From Paraphaeosphaeria minitans (Eukaryota; Ascomycota; Dothideomycetes; Pleosporales; Didymosphaeriaceae): a stretch of 64,000 nt of DNA. The notes under the pieces are model-generated. The model had not been told where the DNA came from and made no database searches. It was given only the letters and a program-made list of their open reading frames with translations. The DNA lies in contig WJXW01000007.1 of the NCBI GenBank assembly GCA_015832175.1, positions 2,480,001-2,544,000 of the forward strand, written 5' to 3'. Both the position numbers and the translations under genes were made by a program. Positions 1 to 11,245 of the stretch are shown one piece after another (positions within the stretch are counted from its first letter, which is position 1; each line of letters starts with the position of its first letter).

Positions 1-29
1 TAAAGTAAGAGTAGCTAGCATAAATATAA

Positions 30-1110
30 CCTTAGCATCCCTATAAGCGGCTTCTAGTTAGGCTTTAGCGTTAGCTGTAGCAGTTTCTGCTAAAAAGATG
101 TTAAGGCTAGTTAGGATAGTTACGTAGGGATAGCTAGGGACCTATTACGCTAGTTAGTGCTAACGTGCTCTAAATAGTACTATAGTGTATTTATACTAGA
201 GCCTTAGCTTTATATAAAGAGATTACTTTATCTTCTAACTTTATTTCGCGCTTAATATAACAAGCCTTAGCCTTAAGTGCCTTTCTAGAGCAAGAATAAC
301 TATATAGGAGTACACTAGAGTCAGCGCACTTGTCTTTAAGCATAAAGGCCCTATTATAGGCCTAGAACTTCTTACCGTACCTACGTAAGTCCTTATGTAC
401 TAATTAGCGCTAATTTGTGCTAAATTACACTAAATAGTACCTATACTTATTTAGCTCTGCTATAATATGTATAGCTATAGCTATTATTTTTTTATTAGCC
501 TCTATCTTTAGCTTTTACACTTTAAGGAGCGCGTTCTCCTTATTCTATAACAAAGAGGCGATAAGTTTAGCTATAAGTTGTAATTAGCCTTTAGCAAGAT
601 TAGCTAGAGCTATAATATACTTTAGGTCCTTACACTAGACCTTATATTCCTCTTTAGCAGCTTTATAGGACACTTAGGCTGTAGTATTAGCTTCCTTAGA
701 CGCTGCGACTAAGGCTTAGACGTCTATTCCTAGGATAAACCTAAGATAGACTTTAAGGGTCTTAAGGAGCCTAAGTACCTTAAATAGGGGCTATATACGC
801 CTATTAGTACCTAATAGTGCTAAATAGCGCTTAATAACACTACAAAGTAACTTACTACAAAGCATAAGGTGCCCTTATCTAAATAATTACTACACTTCTT
901 GTAGTAGTAACCTTTAAATTATAATAATTCCTATTTGTTATTATTTAGGTCTATTACGCATATAGTGTCTAATTCTAGAACACTACGCTCTACTATAATT
1001 CTAATGCATCTAACACATAGTATTTTAGTATAAAGTCTATTAGTCTTAATCGCATTAATATAATAGTTACAAAGAGAGCGCTTCTTAGGTAGAGCTATTA
1101 TAATTTGCGA
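30..1110 (-). pseudogene. Antisense ORF remnant, Cys-rich plus helical protein (family 6)
   Basis: Read on the minus strand, this stretch gives long protein-like runs broken mainly by TAG/TAA. An N-terminal part (about 1110-860) is cysteine-rich, with CVRC near 1015 and the motif KKCSNYLDKGTLC near 905-865; its pattern CX2(Y, probably RIP-mutated Cys)X6C resembles the motif in the antisense ORFs of elements A and B. A long charged helical segment (about 690-480, with runs such as LLKVQKLKIEANKK if stops are read as Gln) and further lysine-rich sequence (about 400-200) follow. At least one frame change separates the two parts. It lies antisense to the element, next to the 3' LTR. Function unknown; a DNA-binding or structural role is speculation. 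Confidence 0.5.
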
Positions 1111-1190
1111 TAATTAGTACTAATTTGTGCTAATTAGTGCTAACTAATGCTAATTACTACCTATTAGTGCTAATTAGTGTTAATTATTAT
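1111..1190. repeat. Eight tandem decamers related to TAATTAGTGC
   Basis: Eight consecutive 10-bp units, starting at 1111, 1121, 1131, 1141, 1151, 1161, 1171 and 1181, are variants of TAATTAGTGC. Smaller clusters of the same decamer occur at about 401-440 and 801-840, with looser traces near 151-190 and 1250-1280. The repeats lie around and inside the antisense coding remnant. Confidence 0.75.
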
Positions 1191-1776
1191 TAAAGATATA
1201 CAAAAAGTATTAAATATATACTAAAAAGGTATAACGTGCAACTCTTTAGTATAGTTAGTGCTAAGTTGCGCTAGAATACGCTAATCTAAGGGCCGCATAA
1301 TGTTACTTACTACAAGAAAATATAAGTAGAGAATAGGTCTAAAAGCCCTAGGCAATAGAATAACTACCCTACCACTAAGACGCTAGTTACTAGCGTAGTT
1401 ACGTACCACACTAGCGCAGATAGCGATATCTTACCTTACCTAAGCAGAAATAGTTATAATCTAACACAACGGGCGCCTAAGTGCCGCATAAATTTATTAT
1501 AACAATTTAGGCACTATCTAGAATAAAATAGTATAAATAGGAACAAACTAGGACCTAATCCTCCTTATTGTCTATAATTAAGCTATCTTAAAAATAGTAG
1601 GACCTTTTAGATCCTCTAACATTAGGCTTACTGCTAAGTTTAAGAAGTAGGGATAGTTAAAGGCCTATACTAACTACTAGGTACTAATAGAGCTAGTTAG
1701 TGCTAATAAAGGACTAATAGTAATAAATAGTAAAGGGACTTACTAAATGCTTTACTCTTAGGACAAGAGATCCCTT

Positions 1777-1788
1777 AAAGGGGGATAA
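1777..1788 (+). other. Polypurine tract of family 6
   Basis: The purine run AAAGGGGGATAA lies immediately upstream of the LTR start at 1789, the expected place for the plus-strand primer of reverse transcription. It fixes the element as plus orientation. Confidence 0.6.
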
Positions 1789-2007
1789 TATTAGAACCCT
1801 AGGTACCTAGCTAGACTCTAGGATAGCAAAGGCTAGCTAGATGCAGGTGGAGATCACCTAATCTAAGGCTATATAGTTCTATCGCTAACAGAGTAATCTG
1901 GCAGCGATTCGTCTATCCTCTATCCTCTATCCTATATCCTACTATACAATCCACTATTGTTTCACATCTAAAGCTGAAGCTACATTGCTCGTGCCTAACT
2001 CCTAACA
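1789..2007 (+). repeat. Family-6 3' LTR, 219 bp
   Basis: It starts TATTAGAACC (TG altered to TA) after the purine tract and ends CCTAACA at 2007. It contains a short tandem stretch of TATCCTC-type units near 1915-1940. It retains more CA and TG dinucleotides than the internal region, as do other short LTRs in this window. The adjoining CTAGC (2008-2012) is the likely target duplication. Confidence 0.55.
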
Positions 2008-2012
2008 CTAGC

Positions 2013-5000
2013 AGTAGTTCTAACTTATAGTTTACTAGTAATATTTACTTAGAAATGTAAAATAGTCTAATCTTAATATAATCTAGTTTCTTGTTTTTCT
2101 TCTTTTAAGCTTAAAGGTTCTTTGTAAGCAGATATGCTTTATCCCCCTTCTTTAGCTAAGGTGCTATTTTTTGTTTTTAATTTTAGTAAAAAATTAATTG
2201 CTGCTAAGCTTTCTTAAGATTCTCTTAGAGTTATTAGTGTATTTTCTTTATATTTTCTACTATATCTATAGCTTCTTTTGCTTTAATTGTCGTAGGAAAT
2301 TATTAATTAAAGAGATATAGGTATCTTCTGTAGTTTACATAGAATAGTGTATGTCCTTATGCTGCTAATACTTTATTATTATAGGCTAACTATACTATAG
2401 GTAGTAATAAAACCTAGTTATTCTTCTAACTATTATAGTAGATGCGTAGGTACGTTTCTATAGTTTAGTTCGTACGTTCTATCTGTCTGTCTATTTATAG
2501 ATACTAAGCTGTTAATAGCTTTTGTTTTATTCTAAGTAGGGCTATAAGCGTTATTTAATAATTTAACGTAAAGAGCTTGTCTCTATTGCTAATAATTATT
2601 TTTAGGATTCTGTAGTGTCTAATTAGTTAGTCTAGGATAAGAAAAGCGAGTTTCTTTACTATTATTCTTTTAAAACATAGAATGAGCTTAATATACTTAG
2701 TTAGTTAACAGACTATTACTAGTATACTGTTGTATTTAATTCCTATTATTGAATCCTTAGAGTTTAGAATTCCTATAACAAAATCTATAGTAATATCTTC
2801 CTATAGTGCTATTAGTATTCTAATTACTTACACCTTTCTATATTTAAGGTATATACTATGTTTGTTTGTCTAGCATTCTGCACATTTATAGATATAAAGT
2901 ATTATAGCTTCCTTAATTCCTTTAAAGGTGTAATTCCTTTAGATAAGTTTTATTATTTTTGTAATACCTAGATGTCTGTATTTAGGGTTATTGTGGTATT
3001 ATTTAATAATCTCAGTCTGTAAATGTTCTAGAACTTCTTAGTTAATTACTAAAAGTTAATTTAGTTCTACTATTAGTTCTAGAGATCTATCTTTGGCTTT
3101 GCGAAGGATTATAGAGAAGGTTTTTACCTTTTCTCCTACTAGATTACTTTGTTAGCTAAGAGCGTCTACTCTGCTATTTTCTTTTCTAGCTACATACATA
3201 ATTTTAAACTTATACTACCCTATAGTTTACAACTATCTTTATTATTATAGTATAAGTTCTTTAGTTGTTGTAAACTTTAGAAGGTTCTTATAATCTGTGT
3301 AGATTTCTAGCGTTAAGTAACTAAGCGCGTAGATTCTCTAGTGCTTTAAGGCTTTAATAATAGCGTAGAGTTCTTTATTATATATGTTATATTGTGTTTT
3401 GGCGTTATTAAATTTACATAAGTAATAGGCAATTAGATACTATTTGCTATTACGTTCTTATTTAGTGTAGGCGCCTAGCGTAAGATCGCTAGCGTCTGTT
3501 TTAAAGCGCAGTAGTTTATCGCTTCTAAAATAAATAAGGATAGGTTCTATAATACATACTATCTTAAGGAGTTAGAATAATATTCTATACTTATTTATCT
3601 ATTTAAAGAGTACGTCCTTCTTTATAAGATTTGTTAAGGGTATTATAACCTTTACGTAATCTTAGATAAATTATTAGTTGAATTCACAGAATCCTAAGAA
3701 TTGTTAGATATTCTTGGCTATCTTTAGTATTAGCTAGTTCTTAATATATTTAACTTTACTTAGTGCTATCTTAATTCCTTCTATAGTAACAATATATTCT
3801 AGGAATTTAAGTTATTTAACGTTAAACTTGTATTTCTTAAGTTTAATATAAAGGTATACTTTGTCTAGTGCTTCTAGTACTATCTATACATACTTAGTGT
3901 GGTCTAATTTGCTTTTAGAAAAGACAAGGATATTGTCTATATACACAATAATAAATATTTCTAGATATTTACAGAGTACATTATTAATAAGTGCTATAAA
4001 AGCTGCTAGTGTATTTGTAAGTCTAAAAGGCATAATCTTGTATTTAAATAGTCTATAGTGTAATTAAAACGCTATTTTCTATTCTTTACTTTTCTTAATT
4101 TGTATAAGGTAGTAACTATCTCTTAAATCTATTATTATAAATATCTTAGCTTAAGATAGTTAATCTCATAACTCTATAATATTTAGTAGTAGATATTAGT
4201 TCTTTATTATTATATTATTAAGTTATTAGTAGTTAACGCATAGTTTGTCTAATCTATCCTTTTTCTTAATAAATATAAAAGTGCTTACTACTAGTAACTT
4301 TAATAGTTATATATATCCTTTCTTAAGGTTTATCTTAATAAAATTACGTTCTTTAAGGAGTTCCTCTTCTATCTTACTATATAGTAGTCTAAAGAGTAGC
4401 GTCTCCCCTTCTTCTAGGTCTATTATAAGATCCTAGGGTTAATATTTAGGTAGGTTTGCTTTTCCTTCTTTTTCTATAAATATATATGTCTATTTCCTGT
4501 ACTCTCTTAGTAAGGTAAGGAGTATACTATTATCCTCCTTCTCGCACTTCTTAATCTAGTAGTTCCTACTAGCGTCTACTAAAGTGTGCTTCTATTTTTT
4601 AACTATCTATCGTAGTATTATATTATTAATAACTCCCTTATCTACTATTATTTTTAGTTAATGCGTAGGCTTTACTTATAATATATAATTATAGCGTTTA
4701 AATAATATTTTCTTTATACCCTAGTTAATCTATAGGTTGTGTATTATTAACTAAGGTAATTCTAAAACTAACTCGTGCTTAGATCCTAGTAAGACATCTA
4801 AGGTAAGTTTCTTTCTATATCCTTAGACTATTATTATAGTAGTAACCTCCTAGTATATCTAAGGTGTGTTAGGCATTAGGGATCTATTCGCGATATAGAT
4901 AATATAGGGTACTTTTTTCTCTAATATTATAAGTCCTGCTTGTCTTACTATCTAATAAAATATAAAGTTCCTTCCTACTCCTAAGTCTATAAGAGCTTAA

Positions 5001-5058
5001 GCCTATATTCCTTTAAGCTGTACTAGTAGCTTAACTAATGCCATGCTTACTATAGCAT
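2013..5058 (-). pseudogene. B1 pol remnant: protease, RT, RNase H, integrase
   Basis: The minus strand runs from the protease region near 5050, through RT (around 4000), RNase H (around 3400) and integrase (around 3050-2400), to the C-terminal part of pol near 2013. It is collinear with A pol, 7367 to about 10410. Many TAG/TAA stops interrupt the frame, and the changes are mostly RIP-type transitions. The chromodomain is missing because the family-6 insertion cuts the gene before it. Plus-strand open frames inside this segment are shadows of this gene. Confidence 0.85.
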
Positions 5059-5470
5059 TGTTACGTACTAGATAACAACGTGGGACTCAGGCGCTTATAA
5101 AGGTGTGATAAGGCGACAATAGGGTTATAAACGTAACAAAGAGACGCTAAATAACTTAGATTAGGTTACGTAATGTGCTTAGTTACTTAGCAGCACTAAG
5201 TAGTAGAGTAGGTTATGTAAGGTGCTTAGTTACTTAGTAGCACTAAGCAGCGGAGTAGCCTTAGTATATAGGAACGTAAGGATAGGCTCTTTATACTTAT
5301 ATTTAATCTGTTTATTAATCTATCGTTTAGATTCTAGCAGACTAAATTGTTAACTTATTACACTTTGTTAAGATACTAATATATTAATAAGACCTTCTGC
5401 CTTCTATAAATACTCTTGCCTAAGAACTAATCTTAACCCTTTAGGACTAGCTACCCTCTTAGATTTAACA
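5059..5470 (+). repeat. Element A 5' LTR, 412 bp
   Basis: It begins TGTTACGTACTAG and ends AGATTTAACA. A 47-bp tandem duplication lies at 5162-5255, each unit containing GGTTA(C/T)GTAA and GCTTAGTTACTTAG. The second half, from about 5270, is shared with the B LTR, whereas the first half (U3) is not. The gag sequence reads from immediately after the LTR. Confidence 0.92.
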
Positions 5471-7365
5471 TTTTAAACACCCTTAACATAGGTACTTCAT
5501 AAACTCTTACCTCTTCTACAGCTTTAGGTGCTACTAAGATTACTCCTATAAAGGATAGTAGTAAGGCGTATAAACCTAATCTCTACTTTAGTGAACAATC
5601 TTAAACTAACGTCTAAATTCTCTAGTTAGACCTCTACTTCTTTAACTTAGATAAACCCCTTAAAGATAAGAAAAAGGTTATTTTCGCAGTAATATATATG
5701 CGAGAAGATGTAGAATTATAGATCTATTGTTACTTTAAAGAGTACCTAGAAATAGACTATAATAATAATTACAATAATTACGTAAATAAGTACGCTAATG
5801 CAGTTAATATTATTAAAGATTATAATAACTTTAAAAACTGCCTTAGACAACTCTTTAGAATTGCTAATAAGGACTCTATTATAAAAGTAAAGATTTAGAC
5901 TATAACTTAGAAATAATTAGTAGCTAAGTATATAGCTAAGTTTTGTAGATATGCTATATAACTTAACTAGGATAATAAATCTCTTTAGAACATGTATAAA
6001 TAAGGACTTAAATAAAACTACGTAAGAAACTCTTACATAGTAGTGCGCAAATTACTAACCATAAGGAACTATATAAAGAAACTATTAGAATTAACAAAGA
6101 ATAGTTTTTATTGTAATAGGAGCTCTACTAAAACCCTAAAGTAATAAGCTTTAGATAACTAGCAAAAATAATTTATAAGAACCCTATTAGAATCGTCTAA
6201 AAGTAATAGCTAAGGAACTACTAGAGATATAAACTAATAGAAGATGTCTAGTTTAACTACATAAGTAAAGGAAAAGGAGGAAGGATAAGCCCTAAGTAGC
6301 CTAATAAACGTGTCTTTAATAGAAGTTAACAACTAATAACTAAAACCTATAAATGCTTTACATGTAGTAAACTAGGCTATATAGCTAGGAACTATAGATT
6401 AAAGAACAAAGTCTATTAAACTAAGTTAAATATACTAACTATTAAGGACTAAGAACCTAATAAGGAATAGAAAGTTATTACAACACTATTTAGTTACTAA
6501 TGCGTTACACTAGAATAAAGTAAGTAATTAGATTTACCTAACTTATAATTATACAAAGATCTAGAAGATAACTCTAACATATACTACAACGTAGGAAACG
6601 TAGAAGAGATACTAAGATCTCCTACTCTTTACCTATAAAATAGGTAGGAAGAAAACAACCCTATATTACCTAAGTATAAACTAAATATTTAAGACTATAT
6701 AGAACTTTACTAGGCACTAAAAGGGATACAACTTTATAAAAATAAGGCATTAGACTACGTACTAAAGTACTACCTAGACTACTAAAATCCTATACACTAA
6801 TTCTGTATGTGGATGTATTGCGAAGAACTAATATACACATAATATAAGGCAAAGAAAGAGGAGAATAAGAAATAACCTAGAAGGAAACTACGCTGTAGAT
6901 AGATATAGATAGACTACCTTATTACAGCTTATAATAAACACCTCTAGGATAAATAATAAGTAAAATACTTTCCTTACCTTACGCTAAAGGGCAACAAATA
7001 CTATAATATACTTATTAATAGAGACTATATACAACTATACTAGTACATATGTCTAAACTAAGAATATAAATACTACTATATAGCTAAAAGTTTAGACAGC
7101 TTTGTAAACTGCCCTACGTAAGAAGTAATAATAGAACTACTAATTTAACTAGTATATAAGAACAGTAAAGACTGTAGGAGGAAAAATAGAAGAATATCCT
7201 TATAGGAAGAAGAAGAAGATAATCTACATAAGCTACGTACTTAAGAATAATAATAGAAGTAGATGCTTAGAAACGTATACTAGGCACTAGAACTTAACTA
7301 TAACCTACACAAACAGATGTCTTTTTTAGGCCTAAACTTAGATAAGAAAACGCCTTTATTAAATT
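5471..7365 (+). pseudogene. Element A gag remnant with zinc knuckle
   Basis: This is capsid/nucleocapsid-like sequence in one phase. A CCHC zinc knuckle lies at about 6354-6395: CFTCSKLGYIARNY, in which the expected His and last Cys both read Tyr, as RIP would change CAT to TAT and TGT to TAT. The gag phase (codon starts divisible by 3) is the same at the knuckle and at the C-terminal end near 7317-7365 (MSFLGLNLDKK). The protease then continues in the -1 phase. No start codon can be fixed: the frame reads back into the LTR. Stops are TAA/TAG throughout. Confidence 0.8.
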
Positions 7366-10300
7366 AAATGCTATAGTAAGCATAGCATTAGTTAAGCTAC
7401 TAGTATAGCTTAAAGGAATATAGGCTTAAGCTTTTATAGACTTAGGAGTAGAAAAGAACTTTATATCTTATTAGATAGTAAGACAAGTAAGACTTATAAT
7501 ATTAGAGAAAAAAGTATTCTATATTATCTATATCACAAATAGATCCCTAATACCTAAGACACCTTAGATATACTAAAAGGTTACTACTATAATAATAGTC
7601 TAAGAATATAGAAAGGAACTTATCTTAGATATCTTACTAGGATCTAAGTATATGTTAGTCTTAGGATTACCTTAGTTAATAATACATAACCTGTAGATTA
7701 ACTAGGGTATAAAGAAAATATCGTTTAAACGCTATAATTATATATTATAAGTAAAGCCTACGTATTAACTAAAAAAAATAGTAGATAAGGGAGTTATTAA
7801 CAATATAATACTACGATAAATAGTTAAAAAACAGAAGTATACCTTAGTAGACGCTAGTAGGAACTACTAGGTTAAGAAGCGCGAGAAGAAGGATAGTAGT
7901 ACACCTTTTACCTTACTAAGAAAGTACAGGAAATAGATACACATATTTATAGAAAAGAAAGGAAAAGTAAACCTACTTAAACATTAAGCCTAGGATCTTA
8001 TAATAGACCTAGAAGAAGGGAAGACGCCACCCTTTAGACTACTATATAGTAAGATAGGAGAAGAACTCCTTAAAGAACGTAATTTTATTAAGATAAACCT
8101 TAAGAAAGGATATATATAACTATTAAAGTCACTAGTAGTAAGCCCTTTTATGTTTATTAAAAAAAAGGATAGATTAGACAGACTATACGTTAACTACTAA
8201 CAACTTAATAATATAATAATAAAAAACTAATATCTACTACTAAATATTATAGAGTTACGAGATTAACTATCTTAAGCTAAGATATTAATAATAATAGATC
8301 TAAGAGACGGTTACCACCTTATACAAATTAAGAAAGGTAAAGAATAGAGAACAGTGTTTTAATTACGCTATAGACTATTTAAATATAAGGTTATGTTTTT
8401 TAGACTTATAAACGCACTAGTAGCTTTTATAGCACTTATTAATAACGTACCTTATAAACATCTAGACATATTTATTATTATGTATATAGATAATATCTTT
8501 GTCTTTTCTAAAAATAAATCGGACCATACTAAGTATGTATAGACAATACTAGAAGCACTAGATAAAGTATACCTTTATATTAAACTTAAGAAATGTAAGT
8601 TTAACATTAAATAACTTTAATTCCTAGGACATATTATTACTATAGAAGGAATTAAGATAGCACTAAGTAAAGTTAAATATATTAAAAACTAGGTAATACT
8701 AAAGACAGCTAAGAATATCTAAGAATTCTTAGAATTCTATAGATTTAACTAACAATTTATCTAAAATTACGTAAAAGTTACAATACCCTTAATAAATCTT
8801 ATAAAGAAGGACGTACCCTTTAAATAGATAAATAAGTGTAAAATGTTATTCTAACTCCTTAAGACAGTATATATTATAGAACTTATCCTTATTTATTTTA
8901 GAAGTGATAAAACACTACGCTTTAAAACAGACGCTAGCGATCTTACGCTAGGCGCCTACGCTAAATAAGAATATAATAGCAAATAGCACCTAATTACCTA
9001 TTACTTATATAAATTTAGTAACGCCAAAACACAATATAATATACACAATAAAGAAATCTAAGCTATTATTAAAGCCTTAAAGCACTAGAGGATTTACGCG
9101 CTTAGCTGCTTAATGCTAGAAATTTATATAGATTATAAGAACCTTCTAAGGTTTACAGTAACAAAAAAACTTACGCTATAATAATAAAGATAGTCGCAGA
9201 CTACTACGCAGTATAAGTTTAAAATTATCTATATAGCTAGAAAGGAAAATGGTAGAGCAGACGCTCTTAGCTAACAAAGTAATCTAGTAGGAGAAAAGGT
9301 AAAAACTTTCTTTATAATCCTTTGCAAAGCTAAAAATAGATCTCTAGAACTAATAGTAGAACTAAATTAACTTTTAGTAATTAACTAAGAAGTTCTAGAA
9401 CATCTACAGACTAAGATTATCTAATAATACTATAATAACCCTATATATAGACACTTAGGTATTACAAAGACAATAGAACTTATCTAAAGGAATTATACCT
9501 TTAAAGGAATTAAGGAAGCTGTAACAACTTATATCTATAAATATGTAGAATACTAAAGAAATAAACTTAGCATATATCTTAAATATAGAGGGATATAAGT
9601 AATTAGAATACTAATAGCACTATAGGAAGATATTACTATAGATTCTGTTACAGGAATTCTAAACTCTAAGAATCTAACAACAGGAATTAAATACAATAGT
9701 ATACTAGTAGTAGTCTACTAACTAACTAAGTATATTAAGCTTATTTTATGCCTTAAAAGAATAATAGTAAAGGAACTTACTTTTCTTATCTTAGACTAAC
9801 TAATTAGACACTATAGAATCCTAAAAATAATTATTAGCGATAGAGACAAGCTCTTTACGTTAAATTATTAGACAACGCTTATAGCCCTACTTAGAACGAA
9901 ATAAAAGCTATTAACAGCTTACTATCTACAAACAGACGGACAGATAGAACGTACGAACTAAACTATAGAAACGTACCTACGCACCTACTGTAATAGTTAG
10001 AAGAATAACTAGGTTTTATTACTACCTATGGCACAGTTAGCCTATAATAGCAAAGTATTAGCAGTATTAGAATATACACTATTCTATATAAACTATAGAA
10101 GACACCTACATCTCTTTAATTAACAATTTCCTACGATAATTAAAGCAAAAGAAGCTATAGATATAGTAGAAAATATAAAGAAAATACACTAATAACTCTA
10201 AGAGAATCTTAAGAAAGCTTAGTAGTAATTAATTTTATACTAAAACTAAAAACAAAAAATAGCACCTTAGCTAAAGCAGGGGGATAAAGTATATTTACTT

Positions 10301-10759
10301 TTAAAGAACCTTTAAACTTAGAAGAAGAAATATAAAAAACTAGATTATATTAAGGTTAGACTATTTTATATTTCTAAGTAAATATTACTAGTGAACTATA
10401 AGTTGGAACTACCACTAGATGTAAAGATACACCTAGTATTTTATATATTACTACTAGAACTAGCAGACCCTAATACACTAGTTGGAACCGCCTTCTACCA
10501 CAGAATAGAAGAAGAGAATAAATTTAAAATTAAAAGAGTTCTAGAATATAATTAGTAAGATAAAACATACCTTATTAAATAGAAAGGTTACCCATATAGC
10601 GAAAACACTTAGGAACTAGTAGCTTACCTAGGGAACTGTTAACAAAAAATTAAGGAATTTTGTAGACGCCTAACACAATATAATGTTATCCTTACCTAGA
10701 AAGGTAGAGTTATAGAGTTGTCCTAGAACTCTAGAGGAAGATTATTTATTGCTAACTAA
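7340..10759 (+). pseudogene. Element A pol: protease, RT, RNase H, integrase, chromodomain
   Basis: The domains in order are an aspartic protease with AFIDLGVEKNFIS near 7430 (expected Ser after Asp now Leu), RT with YIDNIFVFSK near 8483 (YxDD altered to DN), RNase H around 8930-9130, ADALS near 9260, an integrase core with DRDKLF near 9840 and QTDGQIERTN at 9929-9958, and a chromodomain with KGYPYSENT near 10580. All sampled motifs share one phase (codon starts 2 modulo 3) over more than 3 kb, so there is no net indel. Stops are TAA/TAG where Gln or Trp is expected. This is a dead copy of a fungal chromovirus; the chromodomain would have targeted integration to marked chromatin. The final stop at 10757 may itself be a RIP product. 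Confidence 0.92.
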
Positions 10760-11208
10760 ATAGACGTGCTAAGCTCTGCAGGACCTATAGGCTAAGTAGG
10801 CTAAACTAGATCCTCCTCTAACTCTATTAGCGTAGCACTTTTTACTACGATTACCTCTCTAGCACGCTTTTTGTTCTACGCTAATTATTTTAACAACTGC
10901 TCCTTTTTTACGCACGCTACGCGTAGGGCTTTAAACACTATATTCTATTCTTTTTACGCCTCTAACATTTGCACCTCTAATTTCTTCTTCTTAGTGATTA
11001 ACTGTGAGAACCTATTCCTAGTAATAGCTATATTACACTTTAAGCCTTATTTCTAACACTTACTACACTTCCCTAAGCTAATATAGACTTTGTAAATATA
11101 GGAATGTAACTTATAGAAGGAGCACTTTAATACTATAACTACTTTGTAGTTTTTAATAGTAGAGATAAAGCTGTAACAACGCTTTATAGAATTATAGTTA
11201 GCAGGCAT
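10700..11208 (-). pseudogene. Antisense ORF of element A, Cys-rich plus coiled coil
   Basis: Between pol and the 3' LTR the minus strand encodes a separate protein. It starts at an ATG (11208-11206, reading MPANYNSIKRC) and is broken only by TAG/TAA. It has a Cys-rich N-terminus, including KRC, VLKC and then GKCSKCQKQGLKCN (CX2CX6C), followed by a charged helical region (LITKKKKLEVQMLEAQKEQ) and an acidic segment. It ends tail-to-tail with, and probably overlapping, the 3' end of pol. The same protein is recognisable in B2 and B4 despite many nucleotide differences. The pattern resembles one half of a fungal Zn2Cys6-type cluster. Function unknown. Confidence 0.72.
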
Positions 11209-11228
11209 AATTCTTTAGGACAAAGAAT

Positions 11229-11245
11229 AGAAAGGAAGGGAATAA
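11229..11245 (+). other. Element A polypurine tract
   Basis: The purine-rich run AGAAAGGAAGGGAATAA lies directly before the 3' LTR start at 11246, as expected for plus-strand priming. Confidence 0.75.

Larger units (their letters stand above)
1..2007 (+). mobile_element. Family-6 LTR retrotransposon, 3' end only (runs off left edge)
   Basis: Internal 3' region plus 3' LTR of an LTR element in plus orientation. The right boundary is supported by a purine tract (1777-1788) followed by a 219-bp LTR. That LTR starts TA (a RIP form of TG) and ends ACA at 2007, and then the B1 pol sequence begins abruptly with CTAGC, the presumed target duplication; its partner lies left of the window. No gag or pol of this family is visible, so the superfamily is undetermined. 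The internal part holds an antisense coding remnant and clusters of decamer repeats. No second copy exists here for checking, so the boundaries are inferred from the host interruption. Confidence 0.6.

Noticed and set aside
3861..4058. A 65-codon plus-strand open frame
   Set aside because: It is antisense to the B1 RT, which reads on the minus strand; the frame is open by chance and has no homologue-like features.
4245..4436. A 63-codon plus-strand open frame, Ser/Leu-rich
   Set aside because: Antisense shadow of B1 pol (the start of the RT region).
10871..11056. A 61-codon plus-strand open frame behind element A pol
   Set aside because: It lies opposite the antisense Cys-motif ORF, whose protein is conserved in B2 and B4; the plus-strand frame is its shadow.
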